Positions 51,282 through 61,692 of a stretch of 64,000 nt of DNA are shown here, piece after piece. Numbering within the stretch: the first letter of the stretch is position 1; each line of letters starts with the position of its first letter. The stretch is from Chitinophaga alhagiae (lineage in GTDB: Bacteria; Bacteroidota; Bacteroidia; Chitinophagales; Chitinophagaceae). Where the stretch lies: positions 62,001 to 126,000 of the forward strand of contig NZ_QXMH01000006.1 in assembly GCF_003568665.1 (NCBI RefSeq). The letters run 5' to 3'. Below the pieces are notes generated by a model. The model did not search any database. It was not told where the DNA came from and was given only the letters and a program-made list of their open reading frames with translations. A program made the position numbers and the translations under genes.

Positions 51282-54200
51282 ATGAAATTTAATTTACAAA
51301 CTCGCGTCAACTGGTGTAAAATCATGAGAATCACCTTTAGCCAGCTATTGATAGCGTTCACCTTTACCAGCTTTACCTATGCGCATACGGCAGACGGACA
51401 GGCCATTCTTGACCGCCAGGTAGACCTTTCGGTTCAGAGCATCAGCCTGGACCAGGTGTTGAAAAAACTGGAAAGATCGGCAGATGTCAAATTCATATAC
51501 AGTAACAATATTATTGACGCCAGCCAGAAAGTAACGCTGAACGCACAGGGAGAAGTGCTCAAAGTAGTACTGGACAGGCTGCTGCTGCCAAAAAAGATCC
51601 GGTACAGGGTAGTTAACGACTGCATAGCGCTGAGCTATGAGGCGCTAGACGCTCCCGTGCGGGCGCCGGTGCCTGAACTGCGGGAAACCATTGCCCCCGC
51701 CGCTCCCCTGGTGATCGTTAACGGCAACGTAACAGACCCTTCCGGCACCATGCTGGTGGGCGTTACCGTACAAGCAAAAAAAGGCAAAAAAGGAACCGTT
51801 ACAGACGCCAGCGGACGGTATTCCCTGGATGTGCCCAACCTGAACGATACCCTGATATTTACCTACGTGGGCCACAACCGCCAGGAAATCCCCCTGGCCG
51901 GCAGGGCTACGGTAGACATTGTGATGGAGCCCATTTCACAATCGCTGAACGATGTAGTGGTAGTAGGTTACGGTACGCAAAAGCGGAAAGACCTCACCGG
52001 CTCCATCAGCACCGTCAGCTCCGGCGTTATAGAGCGCGGCAACCCGGTAAGCCCCCTGCAGGCATTGCAGGGCCAGGCGGCGGGGGTTAACATTGCAAAA
52101 ACCAGCAGCCTGCCCGGCACAGATTTCCAGATAGACATCCGCGGCCTCGGCTCTATCAATTATGACAATGCGCCCCTGGTGGTGATAGACGGTAACATGG
52201 GCGGCGATCTCAACAGCCTGAACCCCAGTGATATTGCGTCCATAGATGTGCTGAAAGACGCCTCCGCCACCGCCATCTACGGGTCTCGCGGCGCTAACGG
52301 CGTGATCATCGTTACCACCAAACAGGGTATTGCAGGCACCATCCGCATTACCTATGATGCCTACGTAGGCATGCGCAAGGCCGCTCACCTGCCCGCCATG
52401 CAAAACGCGCAGGAATGGGTAAAAGCCAATCCCACTGCCGTTCTTACCAGTACCGAAAAGGCCCTGGTAGACGCCGGCAAATCTACGGACTGGATAGACC
52501 TCATTACCCGCCCCGCCATGCAGACCAACCATGTACTGGCTGCTTCCGGCGGCACTGAAAAAGTGAACTACTACTTTTCCGCCGGCTACCTCAACCAGGA
52601 CGGTATTGCCCGCGGCATCAACTATAAAAGATATACGCTGAACGGCAACATCACCACGCAGATCAACAAAGTGCTGAAAGCCGGCTTCAATACCAACTTT
52701 GCGTACAGCGTGCAGAACACCGGTTCCCTGGAAACCATCCGCTCCGCCTACCGCGCGCGCCCTACCGGCGTGTCTTATTACGATGAAGTGCTGAACCCCT
52801 CAGAAAGCACCGATGTAGACTTTAAAGGTTATGCGCTCTGGATGGGCATTAACGACCACCAGGTATTGAACCCGCTGGTAGAGTCTTATGACGGTAACCA
52901 GCTGCTGGAAACCAAGCAATCCCGTTTCAACGCCAGGGGCTTTGTAGAACTGACGCCGTTGAAAGGCCTCTCTATCCGCTCTTCCCTTTCTACTTTCGTG
53001 TATGGTACTGGCATTGGGGACTACCGTGGTACCTTTACCAAGGCCAACCTGGGCTCCGCCAAACCCACGGCCTCACACGAAACGCAGTCACAAACATCCT
53101 ATACGCTGGATAACCTGGTTACCTACAAGCTGAACGTGTCCAAACACAGCCTGAACATCACCGCCCTGCAAAGCGCCTATAAAAGAAGGGACGAGCAGTA
53201 TATGATATCCGTAAAAGACCTGCCGTACGAATCAGGCTGGCACAACCTCGGCTCCGCCGGCACCATTGTGGGCATCAACAGCGACCTGTCTGAAAGAGCG
53301 CTGCTCTCCTACATGGGCCGCGTCAACTATGGCTGGAAAGACCGGTACCTCCTCACCCTTACCGGCCGCTGGGACGGCGCCTCCCAACTGGCGCCCGGGC
53401 ACAAGTGGGGTTTCTTCCCCTCCGCCGCGCTGGCATGGAGAGTGATCGAAGAGCCCTTTGTAAATAACCTCGGCGTTTTTTCCGATCTGAAGCTCAGGGT
53501 CAGCTACGGCCTGGTGGGCAACAATGTGGTACCGCCATATGGTACCAAGTCTACACTCAACAACACCAACTATGACTTTGGCGGCGCCTCCGCTTTCGGT
53601 TTTGCCCCCGCCAACATTGCCAACCAGCAACTGGGCTGGGAAAAGAGCAGAGAAGCGAATATCGGCCTCAACATCGGGTTCCTGAAAGGAAGGATACTGG
53701 CAGACATCGACCTCTATAAAAGAAATACGCTTGACCTGATCATGAAACAACAGCTGCCCACCTCCACCGGCTTCAGCAACGTAACCTCCAACATCGGCAA
53801 GGTACAGAACAAGGGTGTGGAAGTGGCGCTGAACACGGTAAACCTGCAAACCAAACATTTCAGGTGGAGGACCACCATCAACTTCTCCGCCAACAGGAAC
53901 GAAATACTGGAACTGTATGGCGGCGGCGTTACGGCAGACATCGGCAACAGCCTCTTTGTTGGCCACCCGCTCAGGTCTAATTACGATTACCAGCTGGCAG
54001 GCATCTGGCAGCTGGCAGACTCCGTGCTGTCCAAACAATACAACCAGAAAGCCGGTACCGTACGGGTGGTAGACCAGAATAACGATGGAAAAATTACGGC
54101 AGACGAAGACCGTGTGATACTCGGCTCGCAGCAGCCGAAATGGATGGCCGGCATTCTCAACTCCTTTACTTACAAGAACTGGGACCTTTCCTTCATGGTA

Positions 54201-54596
54201 TACACCCGCCAGGGCGCGCAATACAGGAATGCCATGGTGGCCGGCACCATGGGCGAGATCGGGAAAGGCCGCTACAATGCGCTGGCACTGAATTACTGGA
54301 CGCCGGAAAATCCCACCAACGATTATTACGGGCTCAACAATGCCGGCCCTTACCGCTCCGCCATTTTCTATAACGACGCCACTTACTGGCGCGTAACGGA
54401 TATTACGCTGGGCTATGTGGTGCCGCCGGCCGCGCTGAAAAAGATAAAGCTCAATAGTGTAAGGTTGTACGGCCAGGTGATGAACCCCTTCGTATTCACG
54501 AAGTTCATCAGCTTTGACCCGGAATACAATTCCAGCACCTATAAAGACGACCTTCCGTCTGTCAATTTCACATTTGGTCTTAACGCATCGTTCTGA
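51282..54596 (+). CDS. SusC/RagA-family TonB-dependent transporter with STN signalling domain
   Basis: An 1104-residue outer-membrane transporter that imports oligosaccharides with its SusD partner. Domain order: signal sequence (about 15-40, MRITFSQLLIAFTFTSF), secretin/TonB short N-terminal (STN) domain (about 47-115, VDLSVQSISLDQVLKKL), carboxypeptidase-regulatory-like domain (about 142-222, VNGNVTDPSGTMLVGVTVQA), the SusC signature SLNDVVVVGYGTQKRKDLTG, plug (about 230-345, with DASATAIYGSRGANGVIIV) and a 22-stranded barrel ending in FTFGLNASF. The STN domain is present only in signalling transporters and fits the upstream sigma/anti-sigma pair. SusD follows after 28 bases. Confidence 0.96.
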   Translation: MKFNLQTRVNWCKIMRITFSQLLIAFTFTSFTYAHTADGQAILDRQVDLSVQSISLDQVLKKLERSADVKFIYSNNIIDASQKVTLNAQGEVLKVVLDRLLLPKKIRYRVVNDCIALSYEALDAPVRAPVPELRETIAPAAPLVIVNGNVTDPSGTMLVGVTVQAKKGKKGTVTDASGRYSLDVPNLNDTLIFTYVGHNRQEIPLAGRATVDIVMEPISQSLNDVVVVGYGTQKRKDLTGSISTVSSGVIERGNPVSPLQALQGQAAGVNIAKTSSLPGTDFQIDIRGLGSINYDNAPLVVIDGNMGGDLNSLNPSDIASIDVLKDASATAIYGSRGANGVIIVTTKQGIAGTIRITYDAYVGMRKAAHLPAMQNAQEWVKANPTAVLTSTEKALVDAGKSTDWIDLITRPAMQTNHVLAASGGTEKVNYYFSAGYLNQDGIARGINYKRYTLNGNITTQINKVLKAGFNTNFAYSVQNTGSLETIRSAYRARPTGVSYYDEVLNPSESTDVDFKGYALWMGINDHQVLNPLVESYDGNQLLETKQSRFNARGFVELTPLKGLSIRSSLSTFVYGTGIGDYRGTFTKANLGSAKPTASHETQSQTSYTLDNLVTYKLNVSKHSLNITALQSAYKRRDEQYMISVKDLPYESGWHNLGSAGTIVGINSDLSERALLSYMGRVNYGWKDRYLLTLTGRWDGASQLAPGHKWGFFPSAALAWRVIEEPFVNNLGVFSDLKLRVSYGLVGNNVVPPYGTKSTLNNTNYDFGGASAFGFAPANIANQQLGWEKSREANIGLNIGFLKGRILADIDLYKRNTLDLIMKQQLPTSTGFSNVTSNIGKVQNKGVEVALNTVNLQTKHFRWRTTINFSANRNEILELYGGGVTADIGNSLFVGHPLRSNYDYQLAGIWQLADSVLSKQYNQKAGTVRVVDQNNDGKITADEDRVILGSQQPKWMAGILNSFTYKNWDLSFMVYTRQGAQYRNAMVAGTMGEIGKGRYNALALNYWTPENPTNDYYGLNNAGPYRSAIFYNDATYWRVTDITLGYVVPPAALKKIKLNSVRLYGQVMNPFVFTKFISFDPEYNSSTYKDDLPSVNFTFGLNASF

Positions 54597-54624
54597 TCCG
54601 CTTTATTAAATTCAAAAGCAACAC

Positions 54625-56451
54625 ATGAAACTGTATAATAAAACTTTGATCGTATTGGCCGGCATGATGCTGGGAGGCGCCGGCTGCAAGGATTTTCTCA
54701 ACGAAGTATCCGTTTCCGTCACTACCTCTGATTCGTATTATGCTACCGCCAACGGTTACAACGACCTGGTGAAATCCTGCTACCCGCTGTGGAGGACCAT
54801 CATCCAGGAGCGTGACCTGGTGCTGCAAGGCACAGACATGTTCACCAATCAACGTTGGGACGGCACTGCCGGCGTACAGAACGCCGAGAACGCCTACGAT
54901 GCAACGCTCAATGCAACACTGCCTTCCCTGCAGTCGTTATGGACACTCCTGTACCAGGAAATAGGCCGCTGCAATACCGCGGTTTCCCGCGCGGCCAATG
55001 TGCAGGAAATGCCGGAAGACCAGCTGCAGGTGCGGCTGGCCGAAGCAAAATTTCTCCGCGCGCTGGCCTACTTCTACCTGGTGCAGCAATGGGGAGATGT
55101 GCCCATGCCGCTGACGGAAACGGTATCTCCTTCCAAAGACGCTACCAGGGTAGCTGCCGCCACTATTTACGCCCAGATCATCAAAGACCTGGAAGAAGCG
55201 GAGAACGTACTGCCGCCCACGGCGTCTGACTATGGCCGCGCCACCAAAGGCGCCGCCCAGTTCCTGCTGGCGCGCGTACACCTCACCAGGGGCTGGAACT
55301 TCAAACAATCGCTCGGCGGCAGCAATGCGGATTTCCAGCAAGCGCTCTCTTATGCGGACAAGATCATTGCCGCCTATCCCCTGGCCGCCAAATACAGCGA
55401 CCTGTTCCCGCAGCATTCCAAAAACCCTTTGCTGCAAGGCAACCCGGTACAAAACGACAAGAACGCGGAGATAGTCTTTGCCGTACAATACAGCAGCAAC
55501 ATTCTCACCAACGAAAATCCCGGCACCGGTACCGTCACCACGGTGGGCAACAATGCCCACTCCATTTTCGGCGGGCAGGTGGAAACGGTGCCCGGCAACC
55601 TGGGCAGGACCAGTGACTATAACCGCAACCAGGAAAAACAGACGGTAACGCCCGCCATGTACCGCATGTATGATCCCCGGCTGGACAGCCGGTATAGCTG
55701 GAATTTCGTGTCCGCCCAATATGCGCTGAAAGACCAGAACGGTTTCAAACCTGTGAAAGCAGACAACTCCATCACTATAGATATCAAGAAAGGAGATACG
55801 GTGATATACTTCCGGCCCTGGAATGACCCTGCGCCGCTGTCTGAAAAAGGCATAGACGTGGGCGGCACCAAACATTATGCGGTATATAATGTGCCGGACT
55901 ACAGCGAGAACACCACTGCTACCGGCTTCAACGATCCCTACATCCACCCGATGATGTGGAAGTTCTGGCAACCCAACATAGAGTACGGTGATGCCTTCGG
56001 CACGCTTGACCAGATCCTCTTCCGTTCAGCGGAAGCCTACCTCATTGCCGCGGAAGCCCTTGTAAAAGGCGCTACCAGCGGCGCGCTGGGCGGTGCGGAA
56101 GTATATTACAACCGGGTGCTTGACAGGGCGCTGGGCGCCAATGCAGGCATCGATCCCTACCGGGCAAAAGAGCCTGGCCAGCTCAACGCTCTCGATTCTG
56201 TTCACTACCGCGCCACGGCCGCCACTATCAGCATAGACATGATCCTGGATGAACGGGCAAGGGAATTGCTGGGAGAAAACATGCGCTGGTACGATCTCAA
56301 GCGGACGGAAAAATTGATTGAACGCACAAAAGCCATGAACCCGTGGACGAACCTGCGTGGCGAACTGCAGGACCACCACCTGCTGCGCCCCATCCCGCAG
56401 AACGAAATAGACCTCTCCTCTCCCACCATTCCGCAAAACAAAGGTTATTGA
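54625..56451 (+). CDS. SusD/RagB-family glycan-binding lipoprotein
   Basis: A 608-residue surface lipoprotein (signal LAGMMLGGAGCKDFLNE). The SusD core consists of tetratricopeptide-like helices, with the markers VRLAEAKFLRALAYFYLVQQ, WGDVPMP, GAAQFLLARVHLT and, near the end, ILDERARELLGENMRWYDLK. It closes the SusC barrel like a lid and captures glycan. The stop TGA at 56449-56451 overlaps the ATG of the next gene by one base, so translation is coupled to the propeller protein. Confidence 0.96.
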   Translation: MKLYNKTLIVLAGMMLGGAGCKDFLNEVSVSVTTSDSYYATANGYNDLVKSCYPLWRTIIQERDLVLQGTDMFTNQRWDGTAGVQNAENAYDATLNATLPSLQSLWTLLYQEIGRCNTAVSRAANVQEMPEDQLQVRLAEAKFLRALAYFYLVQQWGDVPMPLTETVSPSKDATRVAAATIYAQIIKDLEEAENVLPPTASDYGRATKGAAQFLLARVHLTRGWNFKQSLGGSNADFQQALSYADKIIAAYPLAAKYSDLFPQHSKNPLLQGNPVQNDKNAEIVFAVQYSSNILTNENPGTGTVTTVGNNAHSIFGGQVETVPGNLGRTSDYNRNQEKQTVTPAMYRMYDPRLDSRYSWNFVSAQYALKDQNGFKPVKADNSITIDIKKGDTVIYFRPWNDPAPLSEKGIDVGGTKHYAVYNVPDYSENTTATGFNDPYIHPMMWKFWQPNIEYGDAFGTLDQILFRSAEAYLIAAEALVKGATSGALGGAEVYYNRVLDRALGANAGIDPYRAKEPGQLNALDSVHYRATAATISIDMILDERARELLGENMRWYDLKRTEKLIERTKAMNPWTNLRGELQDHHLLRPIPQNEIDLSSPTIPQNKGY

Positions 56452-57851
56452 TGATGAAGACCGGAACGGGAAGAAGAGCTTTTATCAAAACATCGGCAGG
56501 GTTGCTGGGCTGCGCGTGGCTGCCCGGCATCTTCCGCCTGGAGCTGCCGCGGTATGAAGAAAAGCAGTACGCTTTCAAGACCTACAGGCCCGGCAAAACA
56601 CTGGCGCCGGTGCAATGCATAACGCCAGACGATGGTTTTTACCTGCACACCTTCTATAACAAATCACCCTGGAGCGCCAGCGGCCGCTATTTTGCCGTAA
56701 CCAGGCTGCCGTATCAGAAAGGCAAGGCCTTGTGGGGCGATGTGGCGGACGTTTGCGTGATAGACCTGGAGCGCCGGAGCATCCGCACCGTATACCGTAC
56801 AAAGGCCTGGGGCTTCCAGCTCGGCGCCAATGTACAATGGCAGTACGGCAGCGACCATTACCTGTATACCAACGATGTTGTTGATGGCAAGGTGGTATGC
56901 GTGAGGGTGGATGTCCGCGATCAGGCGGCTGTGGTATATGCCGGCGCAAAATATGACCTGGCGCCGGATAACCGCTCGGTGATAAGCCCGCAGTTGCTGA
57001 ACATGAACATGACGCAGTATGGCTACTCCGTGCCGGACCCGCCGGCCGGCAGCCCCATACCGTTCACCAGGAAAGACATGCTGCAGGAAGGGCTTTGGAA
57101 AACAGACCTTGCCAGCAACCGGGTATCCCTGCTGGCGCCGTTTACCAGCTTCCTGGAACGGTCAGGAGAAGATCATGCTTTCTATAGCCAGGCCATATTG
57201 TACCTGTTCCATTCCCAGTTCAACCGGCAGAACACCCGCATTTTGCAGGTGCTCCGCGCGCAGGTAAACAATAAAGGGCGCAACGCCTCCCTTTTCAGCA
57301 TGAATGCAGACGGTACGCAGCTGACGCAATGCCTGGGCATGGAAAAGTGGAACCAGAAAGCGCCGGGCGGCTCCGGCAATCATCCCAACTGGCACCCTGA
57401 CGGCGAACATGTGGTCATGAACTGCGTGCCCACCTGGCTTGGTTATAAAGACATGCGCTTCTGCCAGTTCAGGTATGACGGTTCCGGCTTCACCATACTC
57501 AGCGAACGCCATACCGGCAGCGGGCATCCCAGCATAGACGATACCGGCCGCTATCTGCTGGCGGATGCCTATCCGAAACAAACATACATTGTAAGCGCCA
57601 ACGGCGAAATACCCATACGCCTGATCAACCTCCGCAACGATGAAGAGCAGATACTGTGTACCATTGCCAACGACGTAGGCGGCAAAGGCAAACAATACAC
57701 CGCCGCCAACCAGTTGGAAGGTGGCAGCGGGTACAAGCTGGACCCTCACCCCGTGTGGGGCCCCGGCGGCAAAAGCATTGCATTTAATGGTGCGCCCGAA
57801 GGCCGAAGGCAGGTATATATTGCCGACCTGAAGCATGTGGTTTCATTTTAA
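56451..57851 (+). CDS. Tat-exported TolB-like propeller protein
   Basis: A 466-residue exported protein. The N-terminus (TGRRAFIKTSAGLLGCAWLP) is a twin-arginine signal. The rest shows repeating propeller blades, e.g. SPWSASGRYFAVTRLPYQ, NHPNWHPDGEHVVMN, GHPSIDDTGRYLLADA and HPVWGPGGKSIAFNGA, the last resembling WD40/TolB blades. The blade pattern also resembles oligogalacturonate-lyase-like propellers found in glycan loci, but I see no decisive catalytic motif. It starts inside the SusD stop (two ATG in a row at 56451 and 56454). Its place between SusD and the sulfatase-lyase suggests action on the same glycan, as a binding protein, lyase or epimerase-like enzyme. Confidence 0.8.
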   Translation: MMKTGTGRRAFIKTSAGLLGCAWLPGIFRLELPRYEEKQYAFKTYRPGKTLAPVQCITPDDGFYLHTFYNKSPWSASGRYFAVTRLPYQKGKALWGDVADVCVIDLERRSIRTVYRTKAWGFQLGANVQWQYGSDHYLYTNDVVDGKVVCVRVDVRDQAAVVYAGAKYDLAPDNRSVISPQLLNMNMTQYGYSVPDPPAGSPIPFTRKDMLQEGLWKTDLASNRVSLLAPFTSFLERSGEDHAFYSQAILYLFHSQFNRQNTRILQVLRAQVNNKGRNASLFSMNADGTQLTQCLGMEKWNQKAPGGSGNHPNWHPDGEHVVMNCVPTWLGYKDMRFCQFRYDGSGFTILSERHTGSGHPSIDDTGRYLLADAYPKQTYIVSANGEIPIRLINLRNDEEQILCTIANDVGGKGKQYTAANQLEGGSGYKLDPHPVWGPGGKSIAFNGAPEGRRQVYIADLKHVVSF

Positions 57852-57863
57852 AGAAAACGGTCC

Positions 57864-60800
57864 ATGAGAAAAAAAGTACTATTACTGGCAGGAATAGCCG
57901 GCCTGGCATTTCTTTGCCTGTCTGCGCGGAAACCAGCCCCCCCTGCAAGACCCAATTTTATATTCATCCTCACAGATGACCAGGGGTGGACATCTGTTTC
58001 TTCCGCCATGGACAACAGGTTGCCCAACAGCAAAAGCGACTATTACGAAACACCCAATATAGACCGGCTGGGCCGCGGAGGGATGCGGTTCAGCAGCGGG
58101 TATGCGCCCGCGGCGCTCTGCACGCCTTCCCGCCGCAGCATCCAGTTCGGACAATCTCCCATCCATACCGGCGATGCCAGCTTCGCGGAACGGTACCACC
58201 CCCATCAGCAAAAATGGCTCACCATCCCCGCACTGCTGAAGTCTGTAGACCCTGCTTACAAAACAGCGCACTACGGCAAGTGGGACCTCCGCGCAGACAT
58301 TTTCCCGGAAGACCTCGGGTACGATGAAAGTGACGGCAACACGGGAAATGCCAACGGGGACCTGATGACAGACACCAAAACCAAATGGAGCCAGGTGTAC
58401 CTCAGCAAAGACCCTAAAAGAACAGGAACGGTTACCGCCCGCGCGCTCAGTTTTATGCAAAGGCAATCTGCCGCGGGGCATCCGTTTTACCTGCAGGTGT
58501 CTTACTACGCGCCGCATGTAGACATCCAGGCCAAAGAAAAAACATACGAAAAATATAAACGCAAAGCCCCCGGCAGCATTCACAACAATGCAGGCTGGGC
58601 GGCCATGCTGGAAGATATGGATACCGGCCTTGGCCGTATCCTGGATATGGTCGAATCACTGGGCCTGTCTGACAATACCTACATCATTTTTATGTCGGAC
58701 AACGGCGGCGTACCCTCCCTGCCGCCGCCTTCCGGGCAACAAAAGCTGGCCCCTCCTTCCGCTACAGGCAGCAAAACCAACAACTACCCACTGCGGGGAG
58801 GCAAATGGGTATTGTACGAGGGCGGCATCCGCGTGCCGTTCATCATAAAAGGGCCGGGCATTAAAGCCGGCAGCTATTGCCATACCCCGGTGGTAGGGTA
58901 CGATATCCTTCCCACCCTCGGCGCACTGGCCGGCAGCCATGCGCCGCTGCCAGACTACCTGGACGGCGCCAACATCCAGCCCCTGCTGCAAAACGCCGGG
59001 CAGGGCGCCGTACAGCGAAAAGAAGAAAGCCTTTACTTTCACCGGTATGAAAAAAGTTACGAGCATTCCGCCATTATAGACGGGCAGTACAAACTGGTGA
59101 AACTTTGGCGCACAGGCAAAGTAGAGCTATATGATCTGCAGAACGACCTTGAAGAGATCCACAACCTCGCCGCCGCCCAACCAGAAAAGGCCGCCGCGCT
59201 GGAGCACAAGCTGATGCGGCATCTGGAGCTGCAGCAGGCGGAAGTGCTGGGCAACCGGCCGCGTTTTCCAGCGGACTATCCCGTATTGCACGCCAGGCAC
59301 CAACAGTGGGCCTCACCCGCCGAAGATATACTGGTAACGGGCACACCGCCGGTGTTGCGCTGGCCGCCGGCCGGCAAGGAAGCGGTGTATGACATCCGGC
59401 TGTCTCAAGACGAAACTTTCCGTTCCCCTCAAACCATTGCCGCCACCGGCATTCCGTGGACGTTGTTTAACCCGCACCGTACACTGGCGCCCGGCAGGTG
59501 GTACTGGCAATACCGGCAGCAAAAAGGCCCATGGTCTGCCACCGCCGTTTTCCGCATGCCGGAGCAGACATCTTACGCTGTATCCCCTACTGCAGACAAA
59601 CTGCTGTCTTCCATCCCGGCCCACCATCCGCGGGTATTGATAGACCAGCCGGAACAAAACGCATTTGCCGCCAGGGCAAAAGGCACAGCCGATGCGGCGG
59701 CCATTCTACGGGCGGCAGACAAGCTGCTTGGCGCAGTGCCCGATACCGAACCGGTTATGCGCCATACCGGCCAGCAGAGTGGCACGTATGAAGAGCGGCG
59801 GCTGAAAGATTCGCAAAGCAAAAAATGGGGCTTTGGCGCGCTCAGCCATATGAAGCACTATTGCCAGGCATACCTGCTTTCCCGGCAACAGCAATATGCC
59901 GCCAAAGGCATTCAATGGGCCAGGGCCATAGCCGGTTGGGACCCTAACGGCCCCACCAGCGTGAACGATTTTGGCGATGCCGGTTGCATGCTGTCCATGG
60001 CCCTTGCCTATGATACTTTTTATGACCAGCTTTCCCCGCAAGACAAACAGGCCCTGCTGGCCAACATCCGCGTACGGGCGCAGCGGTTTTACAAACACTG
60101 GCTGAACGATGTAGACGCCAAAGTGCTGTCTGCCCACGTATGGCAATATGACCTTCACTTTTTTGTACAGACCGCGCTGGCTACGCTGGGGCACCTGCCC
60201 GAAGCGCGGCAGTGGCTCACCTACGCTTATGAATTGTGGATGGGCCGCGCGCCCGTAATGGGTGAATCAGAAGGCGGCTGGCTGGAAGGCGCCAGTTATT
60301 TCAGGATCAATATGGAAACCCAGCTGGACATTCCCATGATCATCAAAAATTACACAGGGTTCGATTTCATCAACAACCACCCCTGGTACGCCAACAATCC
60401 TTACTGGATGCTCTATTCCTTTCCCGCCGGTTCTTTTAGCGACGGTTTCGGGGATGGCGTGGAAACCAATGCTTCACCGGGCGCGGACTACCTCGCTTAC
60501 GCAGACGCGCTCAGCAAGCTGACCGGCAGCAAAGTGGCCGCCACTTATGCACAGAAAATAGAAGAAACGGAAAAGCTGCAACTGGCAGACGCGGAAATGC
60601 TGCGCTGGTTCAGGCTGCGTTACCTGGCAACGGCCCCGCGCCCGCCGGTGTTGCCAGACAGTGCCTTTTTACCGGCCCGCCGCTTCAGCGATGTTGGCGT
60701 GGTTGACATGCATTCCCGCATCGGCCAGTTGAACAACAACCTCATGGTCAGCATGCGGTCTAGCCCTTACGGCGCTTACGGCCATATGCTGGCAGACCAG

Positions 60801-61688
60801 AATACTTTCAATATATTGTATAACGGCAAGCGCATGTTCTATATGTCCGGCCACAAAGTAGCCATGAGCGACAAACACCGGCTGGAGTGGTACAAGGCCA
60901 CCATTGGGCATAACGGCGTGCTCATAGACGGCAAAGGCCAGGGCTTTGATACCAAAAGCTACGGATGGATACCGCGTTTCGTGAACGGGCGGCAGCTCTC
61001 ATATGCAGCCGGAGACGCCTCCATGGCTTACCGTGACGAAGGGAAAGACAACACCGGCCTGAAAAAGTTCCGGCGGCACCTGCTGCTGCTGCACCCGAAC
61101 ATTGTAGTAGTGTATGACGAGCTGGCCGCCGCCCAGCCCGCGGAGTGGACATGGTACATCCACAGCCAGCAACAGATCAGCATCGATACCGCGCAGCATT
61201 ATTTCCATACCGTGGTAAACGATGCATCCGCAGCCGTCACCTTTTTCAGTTCGCAGCCCGTACAATGGGCGGTGGCAGATACGTTTGCCGTGCCGGTGGT
61301 GAACTGGATGCAGCGGCGCGATGCTGCAGGCCGGCTCATGACCTACAAAGATGACGAGTGGCACCTGAAAGCCGTTACCACGCAAAAAGCCGCCGGCGCC
61401 CGCTTCCTGGCCGTTATGCAGGTAGGCGAAGGGAAACCCGCCCTCCCCTGCCGCATCAATGAAAACCAGGAGATCGTTATCGGCAACTGGACGGTAAAGG
61501 CAGACCTGAACGCATCCAGGCCCGCCATGATCAGGGCCACCGCCAATAACGGCACTGCATTTTTCAGCTCCGGCAGCGGCGCCACCAGCTTGCGCGAGCA
61601 GGTCAACGGGCAATGGGTATATACTGAAACGGCAGATGACCTGCCCGCAGTGGTGAAACAGATACCGGTAACAGAGAAAAACAAATAA
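57864..61688 (+). CDS. Sulfatase fused to heparinase II/III-like polysaccharide lyase
   Basis: A 1274-residue exported fusion. Residues 1-22 form a signal peptide. The sulfatase part (about 28-465) has NFIFILTDDQGWTSVSSAM, maturation motif C86-T-P-S-R-R, YGKWDLRADIFPEDLGYD, YIIFMSDNGGVPSLP and LRGGKWVLYEGGIRVPF. After a short linker and an Ig/fibronectin-like strand set (about 490-570), a DUF4962-type alpha/alpha toroid follows (about 585-900; VNDFGDAGCMLSMALAYDTF, GGWLEGASYFRINMETQLD). The C-terminal part is a heparinase II/III domain (about 950-1230; YGHMLADQNTFNILYNGKR, TIGHNGVLIDGKGQG). The lyase portion most resembles heparinase II-type enzymes. Desulfation and beta-elimination of one glycan by one polypeptide is the likely function. 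Confidence 0.9.
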   Translation: MRKKVLLLAGIAGLAFLCLSARKPAPPARPNFIFILTDDQGWTSVSSAMDNRLPNSKSDYYETPNIDRLGRGGMRFSSGYAPAALCTPSRRSIQFGQSPIHTGDASFAERYHPHQQKWLTIPALLKSVDPAYKTAHYGKWDLRADIFPEDLGYDESDGNTGNANGDLMTDTKTKWSQVYLSKDPKRTGTVTARALSFMQRQSAAGHPFYLQVSYYAPHVDIQAKEKTYEKYKRKAPGSIHNNAGWAAMLEDMDTGLGRILDMVESLGLSDNTYIIFMSDNGGVPSLPPPSGQQKLAPPSATGSKTNNYPLRGGKWVLYEGGIRVPFIIKGPGIKAGSYCHTPVVGYDILPTLGALAGSHAPLPDYLDGANIQPLLQNAGQGAVQRKEESLYFHRYEKSYEHSAIIDGQYKLVKLWRTGKVELYDLQNDLEEIHNLAAAQPEKAAALEHKLMRHLELQQAEVLGNRPRFPADYPVLHARHQQWASPAEDILVTGTPPVLRWPPAGKEAVYDIRLSQDETFRSPQTIAATGIPWTLFNPHRTLAPGRWYWQYRQQKGPWSATAVFRMPEQTSYAVSPTADKLLSSIPAHHPRVLIDQPEQNAFAARAKGTADAAAILRAADKLLGAVPDTEPVMRHTGQQSGTYEERRLKDSQSKKWGFGALSHMKHYCQAYLLSRQQQYAAKGIQWARAIAGWDPNGPTSVNDFGDAGCMLSMALAYDTFYDQLSPQDKQALLANIRVRAQRFYKHWLNDVDAKVLSAHVWQYDLHFFVQTALATLGHLPEARQWLTYAYELWMGRAPVMGESEGGWLEGASYFRINMETQLDIPMIIKNYTGFDFINNHPWYANNPYWMLYSFPAGSFSDGFGDGVETNASPGADYLAYADALSKLTGSKVAATYAQKIEETEKLQLADAEMLRWFRLRYLATAPRPPVLPDSAFLPARRFSDVGVVDMHSRIGQLNNNLMVSMRSSPYGAYGHMLADQNTFNILYNGKRMFYMSGHKVAMSDKHRLEWYKATIGHNGVLIDGKGQGFDTKSYGWIPRFVNGRQLSYAAGDASMAYRDEGKDNTGLKKFRRHLLLLHPNIVVVYDELAAAQPAEWTWYIHSQQQISIDTAQHYFHTVVNDASAAVTFFSSQPVQWAVADTFAVPVVNWMQRRDAAGRLMTYKDDEWHLKAVTTQKAAGARFLAVMQVGEGKPALPCRINENQEIVIGNWTVKADLNASRPAMIRATANNGTAFFSSGSGATSLREQVNGQWVYTETADDLPAVVKQIPVTEKNK

Positions 61689-61692
61689 CGAG

